From: Lactuca virosa | Lineage: Eukaryota > Streptophyta > Magnoliopsida > Asterales > Asteraceae | Direction: 5' to 3' | Assembly: GCA_928212115.1 (NCBI GenBank) | Contig: CAKMRJ010005634.1 | Location: 120,860,419-120,924,418 of the forward strand | Length of the DNA stretch: 64,000 bases | Shown here: piece by piece, positions 45,701 through 55,211 of the stretch | Layout: every line of letters starts with the position of its first letter | Position numbering within the stretch: the first letter of the stretch is position 1 | Notes under the pieces: generated by a model | Database searches by the model: none | The model's input: the letters and a program-made list of their open reading frames with translations, nothing else | What the model was told of the DNA's origin: nothing | Made by a program: the position numbers and the translations under genes

Positions 45701-47005
45701 TATGACACGTGACACCATAAGAGTGGGACACATGTCACCTTCTAGAAGAGTGTGACGTGAGCTAATCCGGTCACAACACGTGACATAAGCTCAAAGGAGC
45801 CAGCGAGGCCCAAGCACGCGGTGTGCCTATGAGCTATGCGCGGCGCGCACCACCTGATCTTATAAATACACCTGCAATTTTGTTTATTTTCTCACCCATT
45901 CCACTTCAACCTCTTTCAAATGTTTCTCTATCTTTCAAGTGGGTTTTCTCCCAACTTTTTAGGAATATTTTAGTAGAGTCTTGGGAACTCTCAGAGCCCA
46001 ACTAGAAGGAGTTTAACAGTCAGGATTATGTCCACGTATTTTTCACGGTTCTCGCCTAAATCTCTATAAGTTAAGCTACACTCTCTCATTTTCAGTGTAA
46101 CTTATATTTATAGTCATAAGCCATTATTATGAACCTATAAATAACATTTATCAGTAATTTCAAGTCAAAATATTGACTAATCTACTTACGAGAGAGGTGT
46201 CTAGAATGGTCACGTGGGCTTGGTTGTTGGATTTCAGAAAAGCTATATGTCGAAATGATCCTGCCTCCCAACTGTCCTACATGAGTGATACTTACTTGAT
46301 AGAACTATCATTATTCATTGGGATTAGTGATAGGTCTAGCCTACATTACCGGATTCCGTTAGGATCTAATAAGTTATAGTATTATAGGTTAATACTCGTT
46401 AGGCTCGTTGCTCGTCAGTGGGATCATCCAGATAGTTGTTAATCTTCGAAGTAATTATCCAGGTGAGTTCATCTCACTATATTATGTATTCCAGTATATA
46501 TCCATGTATGCTAGGATATAGGAGCCAGTAGAGTACAACCCATAGGGTTGTTTATATGTGCCTATAGATCTGAATGTGTAGTGTCTATGTGCATGATTGT
46601 TGGTATGCTTAAACGTTAGTGAGTGTTCATGGCAGAACAAACAAAGTACGGAAACCTATAGATCCGCGTTTGTATAGTTAGGGTTGATGGTCGAACGAAC
46701 AAAGTACGGGAGCCTATAGACCCACGTAGATTCTATGGCGGAACGATTAAAGTACGTGAGCCCTTATGTGTATGCATGTATAAGTATTATGGTATATGGT
46801 ATATTGGGGAAATCAATAAGCCTAGATCTTACCCAGTTGTTTATAAATGTTTTTCAGGAACTTCACTGCTTCGTAAGAAGGGCAATATTCGACTATACAC
46901 ACGCCCATTTGCAATCTTGTTTTCGCATAATGTAAATTATACTCTGATGAACGTTTTGGAACTAATAAAAATGAAAATTTTGCATTTAAATTACAGGACG
47001 TTACA
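45701..47005 (+). mobile_element. Solo LTR H, part 2
   Basis: Continues H after element B and ends GGACGTTACA at 47005. GC-rich words (GCACGCGGTGTGCC, GCGCGGCGCGCACC, 45807-45850) precede a TATAAATA box at 45861-45868. No primer site follows, so H is a solo LTR. Candidate target duplication TGTGT (24715-24719) and GGTGT (47006-47010) with one mismatch. Confidence 0.7.
45861..45868 (+). promoter_or_regulatory. TATA box of LTR H
   Basis: TATAAATA directly after the CGCGGCGCGCACC words. A good match to the plant TATA consensus; activity not known. Confidence 0.6.
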
Positions 47006-47160
47006 GGTGTTTGATGATATGATAGAATTGCATGCTAGTCTGTTGGCTACGGATCTTTAGGAATTGCAAGATAGAATTACTGATTCATGATTTCTGATAG
47101 CCTAGGATAATTTCTTGATATGATATATGGATCTAACAATATTACTGTTGTTGGTTAGTT
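47006..47160 (+). other. Element G interior, second piece
   Basis: GGTGTTTGATGATATGATAGAATTGCATGC... resumes after solo LTR H and fits the leader style of gypsy elements. No coding signal. Its end is unclear. Confidence 0.4.
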
Positions 47161-48458
47161 TCTAACACCCGTTTACCAAGATTGATTGATATGGGGGTGT
47201 TAAGGAGTCAAAAGTTTGTTTTTTGGAAAAGAGCTGGTGTTTGGATGCGATTAGATGTGATTAGAGGTGTTTGGATTCGAAAAGGGAGTATTCAGATGCG
47301 ATTGGATATGATTAAAGGTGTTTGGATGCGAAAACAGAGTATCTGCATGCGATTGGATGCAAATGGAGAAGTTTGGATGCGAAAAGGGAGTATTTGGATG
47401 CGACTGGAGGTGTTTGGATGCAAAACGATGGTATCCAGATATGATTGGATGCGAATGGAAGTGTTTGGATGCGTTTGGATGCGAACGAGGATACTCATTG
47501 TGACGGGTGTTCCGATGCGAACACTTAGTGGCTGTTCCAAAATAGGGGTACGTTGGTCGTACCTAGAGTGCGTAGCGGTGTAGATCCGTAGTGTACAACC
47601 CTAAATTTTAGGGTTGAGGCCCTATTTAAACACCTTAAGTCCCTTGAGGCCCCTTCATACTCAACCTCACTCTCCTTAAATCATTCATTTCGAACCCCTT
47701 GCCACCTTGTGAGGTTCTTGGGCTCTTAGAATGATACTTTGTGTGTTTTGGTGCATACTGAAGCAGAAGGAGTCCATTGGTAAGGTGTTGTGGAGCTTTG
47801 ATCTTGTAGATCCATACTTACTTTTTGATTTAGCATCTTCTGGAGGCATAAAGCTCTTAACTTTATGGCTCTTAGCTTAGATCTATATTTGGGTTGTGTT
47901 TTGGTATGTTTTTGTCGCCACATTTTGGTTCTTGTGAGTAAAAGCTACTCTAGAACTTGTGATGGTCCTTTCTTTGTATTTCTATGGTTTGTGAGCCATA
48001 AATATGATAACATGGCCACTCTGATTCTTCCATGATTGAATTATTAGTCATTTAATGAAGTTATGAAACTAGGGTTTTAGTTTGGACTCCATTAAGCCAT
48101 GTATAGTCATAAAGTCAGGAACTTTACGACTTAGGACGTCCCCTAGGGTCAGATCTGAGGTTTGGACATGAGGTATTAAAGTATTCAAAGCTTAGAAAGT
48201 CATTTTGGCATCAATTGGAGTACGTTGGGTGTAACCTAGCCACACATAGGGCGTAACAAGTTATGCGTGTTTTCTCTTCGGTAGAAATACGGTACGCAGA
48301 GTGTAAGTTTGGAGTATGCAGGGCGTACTCCCAAAAGTGCAATATGCCAATTTTTAGGCTTTGTGCCATGTTGGGTGGGTTTGGCCTTAGAAGAGGTAAA
48401 ATGGTCTTTTACCCTTCATGAAAGACAATAAGAAATTGATTGTGATGACGGGCTATCA
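47161..48458 (+). repeat. LTR-like piece I
   Basis: Starts near TCTAACACCCG (perhaps a mutated TGTAACACCCG). It has a degenerate tandem repeat around GTTTGGATGCGA (47230-47510), GC-rich words GGTACGTTGGTCGTACC (47545-47562), a TATTTAAA box (47623-47630), a CT-rich start-like region, and a second set of words (GAGTACGTTGGGTG, GGGCGTACTCCC) at 48220-48335. This layout is that of an LTR. It is interrupted at 48459 by element A. Frames inside (47182-47583) come from the repeat. Confidence 0.55.
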
Positions 48459-49448
48459 TGTTACAACCCAAAATTTCTATCTTATAAGCCAAGCAAATCA
48501 ATCAAAGTTAGACTTGTTTCTGTTACCTTTTAGCCTTGCTAAGGGTTATTCTATGAGTTTTTAAGCCTTGTACACTTAGGATTTGATGCTATGAAGTGTG
48601 AGTAATGGATCTATGGATTGAATTCAAGCCAATAACATCAACAAAGGATGTACACGGCCATAAACTAGGTTCACGGCCGTGAACCCTAGTTTGGTCGTGA
48701 ACCCCTCATTACTTAGATAGATTTCCTTCATTTTTCTTCATTTTTCTTCATTTCTCACGTATTTCATCCAAGAACACTCAAACTCTCTCAAGTATCATCA
48801 AGGAAATCCATCCTTTCTCTTCAAAAACGTAAGTGATTTATCCCTTTTACTAGTTAATCTTCTTGATCATATGAATCCTATGAATCACATCCTTCAATTC
48901 ATCACTTTTCCTTCAAGAACTTCAAGTCTTCATATTTTCACCAAGAACACACACACTTGTTCTTGGACCTTAAACTCCTTCAAGACTTCCATTAAGTAAG
49001 TATCCTTTCCATATACTTGTTATCCATTTGGAGCTCTTGAATCCCCATGAAACAAACACCTTTTAAGCATCATCTTCAAGAGTTCACGGCCGTGAACCCT
49101 TCATGTGGCTGTGAACCATTCAAGTGATCTTGTTAGGGCCGTAAACCCTTCTTAGACCAAGCTTTGGCCGTAAACACTTAAGCATTCTTGGTCGTGAACA
49201 CTCCTTGGCCGTGAACACATCCTTGTGTGGTCGTGAAATCCTTTAATACAATCATATGTGATTGCAACACTTCATTTCAAGTGTTTCCTAGTACCTAAGG
49301 TTGTTTCCATACATGATTAGTTGTTATTTACACTAATTGTATGCCTACATATGTGATTATATGTCTAATAGGATCCAATTGTGCTTCGGGACTTCATTTG
49401 TGATCCCAAGCATCCTATAACCATCTTTCATTCGAATCAGTTATATAT

Positions 49449-49510
<62 letters not shown>

Positions 49511-50769
49511 TTTAAAAGTACTTTCAATCAGTTCAATACTTTTGTGTAGCAAAGGTGTACAAACATGATCAGTCATTCAATTACAAAGCTTACTAGTAAA
49601 CTATAATAGGTATAGTTTAGGAGGTTACTACTTACTATTTCTAGAACAATGAAACTTACATGAATCAATACTTACATGAGTTAGTTCTTACATGAGTCAG
49701 TTCATACATGAGTCAGTTCAAACATACAATAACTAGAACAGGAAGAAACATACAATAACTAGAACAAAAAGGAACATACAATAACAAGAACAGAAAGGAA
49801 CATAGAATATCAAGAACAGAAAGGAACATACATCCTTTTACACGAACAAGATAACATTAATGTGAAACCACTACTTCATGGCATAGCAATATACTTTTTA
49901 GGTCGCGTTTTGTAACCAGAGTCTCTTGGAGGGAGAGCGGGCATTGTGTGTATAGATCTATACGGGACTGACAATCCCACATCCCAACTGTTAGCTACAG
50001 TCCGGCAGACAAGCCAAGAGGTGACAAATGTCACATCAGTTTCGACGCCAGCAGGTCGTCGTGTTAAACACTCGTCAATCAGTATGGTTATCACCACATC
50101 ACATTTTATCCTTAATTAAACAAATTGGTTTAAGGTAGTTAGTGCTTCAGTAGTTACTTATTACAACATTACTGTATACTGTCATTTTCCCATTACATTC
50201 ATATAGTGATCTTCTCACATAAAAGGTAATGTAGACTATTTTCTGGTAATAATAGTCATATACTTGGCAAAACACTCACTTTTACAAAAGAACAAACATA
50301 CAGAACAGTCGAGTCTAGGTAGAAGACTACTTTCCATTTTAGTAGAAAATATAGGATTTTCTTGGAAGTATACAAACATATACATCAAAACACTTAGAAA
50401 CATTTACATCAAAACACTTACAAACATTTGCATCAAACTTATACAAACATTTGACACTAAAATACTTATGAACTCACCAGCTTAAATGCTGATCTACTCG
50501 TTCAAAATAACTTGTATTCTCAGGTCACCAGTAGACAGGTACACTGGACCAGGTTTTGAGAAGACGGAGCATGTTCAAGACTCGTCTTTTATTTTTATAT
50601 ATATATTTTTGGTGTCTTACAAATACATTCAGAACACACTTGTATTAACTATATTATTAATGCAATGGATGATGTTGTTGCTTGTTTTACTATTGTGCAT
50701 TGTTATGATACTGAACATGATGTCCTCCGCCCCCGAACTTTTCTGCCGTTCTGGTTTGGGGGTGTGACA
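48459..50769 (+). repeat. Element A LTR1
   Basis: TGTTACAACCC...GGGTGTGACA. Matches LTR2 except for a deletion of about 430 bp (LTR2 56183-56610) at 49439, which removes the loop and left arm of the foldback module; a TA microsatellite follows (49452-49508). GTTCACGGCCGTGAAC words at 48669-48684 and 49082-49097, more at 49135-49235. GTATAGATCTATAC at 49940-49953. Short repeats ACATACAATAAC-AGAACAG (49725-49835). Confidence 0.88.
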
Positions 50770-50772
50770 GAT

Positions 50773-50784
50773 TGGTATCAGAGC
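50773..50784 (+). promoter_or_regulatory. Primer-binding site, interior 1 of element A
   Basis: TGGTATCAGAGC, perfect iMet type, three bases after the LTR end. Confidence 0.9.
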
Positions 50785-52394
50785 TTTGTTTATAGTTAAT
50801 TGAGTATATCAAATCATAAAAGATATACAACTATAAACACAACGAGATTAAAATACTATGACCAAGAGTTAATACTTTTAAAATAATAAAATATTTTACT
50901 AAAGTATACATACATGCATTCATACTAGGATCAGTGTCATACTAGAACAGAATAAAAGTAATTGGATGTTGGACACTACAGTTAAACCTGGACAGTTATG
51001 TAATCATATCTGCGATCAATATAGTCTGATCAACTATATTTATTTGAGATATGACCAACATGTGTTTGGGAGTTATTGCAGTGTTGCAACAAGCCTAAAG
51101 CTTTCCTAAGTATCAGAAGAATTCTAGAATCAAACATAAAGTTTAAAATACTATAGGAGTATTTTAGGATACTATAACAACAAAACTGAAAACTTATCAA
51201 CTTCATATATTCAGAAGTTCAAGAATCAAACATATAATTAAAATACCATAGAAGTATTTTAGGTACCATGAATAACTTAATGGGATTGTTAAAAAGACCT
51301 TTTGTGGTAGGAGGTATAATTACTAAGTATATACTTTAAGGTTATATATAGTTGAGATTTTATAGACTCAGAATAGGTGATTTTCACTCTACTTCCTGTT
51401 CCTTGTTTGGTTGTGGTTTTAGAGTAGAATTACTTATTCGAAGGTCTATTTGATCTGGATTATATATAATCTATACATACTTCGTGATTATACAAAAACC
51501 AGAAAGGATCATCTTCATAAAAATTTAATTTTTATTAATATCATTGATTCTTTAGACATTCCCATTCTCGTATAAACCACTTTGATAGAGATAGTCACTC
51601 CCGCAATCAATGGAAGAGTCAACAAGGATCCAGCGGAGTTTCATTAGAAAAATTCCGAGAAAGAAACAGATGAGGAGTAAAGAGTTTATAGAAAACCACA
51701 AAACGCCTTTACCTTAATAAGGGAACCGAAGGGAAGTTCGCATGAAATTCCGGGATTCGAACTCTCTATTATGAAGTAATGGGGATCAGTGATAGAATCG
51801 GACTTAAGACAACATAGGAATTCAATATACCTACAGAGGAGAAGGACACCATGTAGATACCAGGGGAGAAAAAACCGTTACCGCCCAGATTAGAACAGAA
51901 AACAGAGGAAAACCATGCATGTTTCATACGAAGTGTTTGAGTGCCTTTTCGTCATAATAATAACTAATAAACTAATGCAACCTAGTGAGTTAGTGAATAC
52001 ATTACTCGCATTAGGTTTTAAGCTTATCATCGTTTTCTTTCATGGCTAATAACAATAAATCGGATCACGAAATCTCAATTGAGAGAGTGATTATTTCTCA
52101 AATTCATAAGTCTAGTTTGTGTAAACTATATTATGAACTACTTTCAAATCTTTTCGAAAGCTGGAACATGATATCCACCAACCAAAGATAACTTAGTTCG
52201 CATGACACCCGCCTTGTGAACATTCTAGAAACTTACTTCTACTCCTTACCAGGACTGCATCATAGGGATGTAGGTCGAATCATCGAGAACAATATAACAA
52301 AACGAAAAAGTTACATTCACATAAATGATTAGAATACATCTAAGAGCCAACCATAAACGCTCACGAACTCATTTCCTTATCATGTAACAGAATC
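50785..52394 (+). other. Element A interior 1 leader
   Basis: 1.6 kb without coding. It holds foldback module a (51323-51486) and two related 60-bp segments (51115-51180, 51215-51275), each with AAAATAC...GTATTTT foldback. Otherwise AT-rich. Confidence 0.6.
51323..51486. repeat. Foldback module a, interior 1
   Basis: Core TTCCTTGTTTGGTTGTGG at about 51399-51416. Left arm GAATAGGTGATTTTCACTCTA pairs with the right arm TAGAGTAGAATTACTTATTC, and GTATATAC..GGTTATATATAG with ATTATATATAATC..CATAC. Located in the leader. Confidence 0.8.
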
Positions 52395-53012
52395 ATGCCT
52401 CCGAAGAAACATAACCAACCCGCTGGAAAAACACCAATCCTTCAGATAGATACGACTACTTTTCAAGCTGCGGTCACAGCTGTCGTAACAGCTGTCCTGA
52501 CTCACCTTAACGCTAACAATGCAAATGGTATCGGCAATCCCAATCAAGGTGATAACCAGGTACAACAACGAGTGCCTACTTGCGAAGACACTCCAAACCT
52601 CAAAACTAAGAAGAAGAAACGGATAGTCTGGGATAGAAAGAAGGGCAAATCACCTCAAAAGTTAGCTAAGAGACAACAACCAGTGGCAGCTTCTGCGGCC
52701 ACGACATCTGTTCCTCCTACTACCGTTTATACTAATATCCCGGTTACCCCTATCCCTGCAAGGCAGTATACGGGAAATCTACCCAAGTGCAAAGAGTGCA
52801 GCTTCCATCACCTGGGAGTCTGCCGAGTGATGCATTGCAGGAACTGCAACAGGAACGGACGCACTACCTGTTTCTGCAGAATTCCGATCCGGCACATTAC
52901 TTCAACCACCAATTTTGGAACCAGTCCAATATGCCACCTTTGTGGTGAAATAGGACATTTCAAAAGGGACTGTCCATCAGAGAAGAATAGCGGGGGAGCA
53001 GGAGGAGTTTGA
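52395..53012 (+). pseudogene. gag: Deleted gag, interior 1 of element A
   Basis: 205 open codons: MPPKKHNQPAGKTPILQIDT and FQAAVTAVVTAVLTHLNANN at the start, then a jump near residue 70 straight to a basic KKKRIVWDRKKGK segment, so the capsid core present in element B (FDGTGG...WW) is deleted. The C-terminal part keeps a Cys/His segment CKECSFHHLGVCRVMHCRNC and a complete CCHC knuckle CHLCGEIGHFKRDC. It is still an open frame, so a short RNA-binding protein is conceivable, but without the capsid it could not form particles. Confidence 0.82.
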
Positions 53013-53170
53013 CCCCAAAATATGGGGAAGCATCAAAGAACCCTGCTATAATTTTGGTACGCTTCCAAACCCCATTAATTAATTATAAATATAATTACTC
53101 TCTCGTTCGAACCAAATAACAGCACTCGTATAAAACTCGGAACCCTAACATGTAAAGTTATGATGGCTTA

Positions 53171-53319
53171 GTGTATGCATTAGGGACATTTATAATTAAG
53201 ATTTGTAGACTTTGAGTGAGTGATTTCGCCTCATTTCCTGTTCCTTGTTTGGTTGTGGATTTAAGGCCTCACTCAGTCAACTGTCTTTCCAATCTTAATT
53301 ATACATGATTGGTGTACAC
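53171..53319. repeat. Foldback module b, interior 1
   Basis: Arms TATAATTAAGATT and AATCTTAATTATA pair perfectly over 13 bases, then TGAGTGAG with CTCACTCA; core TTCCTTGTTTGGTTGTGG at about 53241-53258. Lies between gag and the protease relic. Confidence 0.85.
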
Positions 53320-53449
53320 CAAATGGATATAGAGAGACCTAGTAGGGGTCATTTCATGAAAGTTCATTGTTTCAAATTATCAAAACCCTCGTTTAGTTGT
53401 ATTTGTTAATTTTGATAAAATAGGGTTCGTAGTAATCATTTCTTCTTCC

Positions 53450-53768
53450 AATTAACATAACGTCTGATTCGTCAAGAAGTTCCGACATGGTTTGGCTTGG
53501 TCCTTACCATGCAACATTTATGTGTTGTGTAAAAGAACTCTTCCCTTAATCAACCGTCAGATGAAATCCTTCCGATCCATAACGCAAACCCTCATATCAT
53601 CTCTCATTTCAGAACTTCAGAAGTACCCATGCGAGGGGTACCACGCCTTTCTAGCCTACCCACTAGTCAATAGCCTTGAAGCGAAAAACACCAAAGAAGT
53701 CTCGGAGTCAGTAACCATCCGAAGAATACCCAATATATCTCCGAGAAAGACCACTTGTAGCACAGGCT
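53450..53768 (+). pseudogene. Protease-RT linker relic, interior 1 of element A
   Basis: Frame from 53492: a degenerate form of the GMDWL...HA..C segment, then ISELQKYPCEGYHAFLAYPL, comparable with the CIKAQKYLRK linker of element B (about 27520-27550). It marks where protease and the start of RT used to be. RT and RNase H do not follow. Confidence 0.55.
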
Positions 53769-53819
53769 AGGTTCAAGAATAGAGACTAGGAACTCGTTAG
53801 GTTAATCAATCGTTGCTAA

Positions 53820-53973
53820 GTGTATACGCAAGAGTGGTATATAATTTAGACTCAACAAGATTTAGGATGTGTGATTCTGCCCTATCTCTTGTTCCTTGTC
53901 TGGTTGTGGACTTGGGGCAGAGCCACCCATCCGAACGTTTTGTCAATCTAAATTATATACGACTTGTATACAC
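53820..53973. repeat. Foldback module c, interior 1
   Basis: Ends GTGTATAC and GTATACAC; arms TATATAATTTAGA and TCTAAATTATATA pair perfectly, with further pairs GGATG/CATCC and CTGCCC/GGGCAG nearer the loop. Core TTCCTTGTCTGGTTGTGG at about 53892-53909. It sits where RT and RNase H are missing. Confidence 0.88.
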
Positions 53974-54039
53974 GAGGTAATGGTGGATGACCTAAGTATG
54001 AGTCTTATCATGAACTCCAGAACAAAAGCACGCAGGCTC

Positions 54040-55090
54040 ACTACAAACAACTGGAGATACCTGAGTTGAAGTGGTAGCGGATTGGAAAGATCTTTATAAT
54101 CAAGTTAACCAAGGCAACAGGTGGACTTGATTACTATTTTGGGTGATCGTCGTCAGATTAGCCAAATCCGCACCCTACCTACAATTTTAAGGAATCAGGC
54201 AACATAGAGAAGTTAAATAGGACATGTGCCCGAGAAATTAGTTAGACTGCACATTATTCCAATATCTTTTATCTCCGTTTGAGTTAGTAGAATCATCTCC
54301 CAGTTCAGGCTGTCACTTCAGAAATTTTTGGAAACTAGGCCAGTCATGATGCATAGCCTACCATCCTTAAACCAATAGACAGAATGAGAGAACGATTCAA
54401 TCACTAGAAGTTGTGCGAAGAGCATATGTGATAGACTTTGGTAGAACAAGAATAACCACTTACCAACTAGTCAAGTCCTTAACCATGCTAGCAGTTAAAG
54501 TTGCTCCATTCGAAATCCTCTTTGGTCACAAGTACAGATCCTTTCTGCAATGGATTAAAGTAGGTGACATGCAACTAGATAGAGGTCCGATTTCCAGAAG
54601 GCACCTTCGCTGGTCCGGAATTCATCCGAGAAACTACCAAGAAGAGAGTACAAATCCAGGAGCAACGTGAAGCTCCCAGGGTCAAGCAGAAAAGCTAACG
54701 CCTTCGATAAGAGAAAACCCTTGGAAATTCCAGGTTGGTGACCTCGTCAGGTGAAGGTCTCACCCGGAAGGGCAGAATACGCTTCGGAAAGCGTGGAATA
54801 CTAAATCCAAGGTGCGTAAGATCATTTAAGATCCTTACTAGAGTTGATCCAGTAGCTTATAGACCCCGACTACCTCGGAAATCGAATAGCATACACCCTA
54901 CTTTCCACGTCTCTAACTTGAAAACTGTTCGTCCGACGAGACTTTTGTTATACCACTCGCTTTGATCGAGGTAAGCAAGAACCTCAACTTTGTGGAAGGA
55001 TCCGTAGAAACCCTAGACAGTGAAGTCGTTAGAACTAATCAGATCCCTATCCCGATAGTGAAAGTCCGCTTAAAATACATAGCGAGGACC
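54040..55090 (+). pseudogene. Integrase relic, interior 1 of element A
   Basis: Strongly decayed integrase: LEIPELKW, VRRAYVIDFGRTR, VKVAPFEILFGHKYRS (54413-54670), then KGRIRFGKRGILNPRCVRSF and NSIHPTFHVSNLK (54735-54965), the same order as in element B at 42240-43200. The DDE residues cannot be found in one frame. About nine short frames are joined by indels. Confidence 0.75.
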
Positions 55091-55196
55091 TGAATTCACT
55101 TAGGTGCGTGAGGATCAAATTAAACTGAAATATCCTCATCTTTTCCCTTAGTTTATCTATAATTGATTAAACTCTAATTTCCAGACGAAATTCCCT

Positions 55197-55211
55197 TTAA
55201 CGGGGGGATGA
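55197..55211 (+). promoter_or_regulatory. Polypurine tract of interior 1, element A
   Basis: TTAACGGGGGGATGA just before LTR2; six G, the form from which the longer G run of element B may have grown. Confidence 0.7.

Noticed and set aside
46173..46379. Short frame in the H LTR as a possible host gene
   Set aside because: It lies in the transcribed part of a solo LTR and has no family resemblance.
53171..53973. Modules b and c as ordinary MITEs
   Set aside because: A MITE family keeps its terminal inverted repeats constant; here the arms vary and the loop is constant, and I see no target duplication around them.
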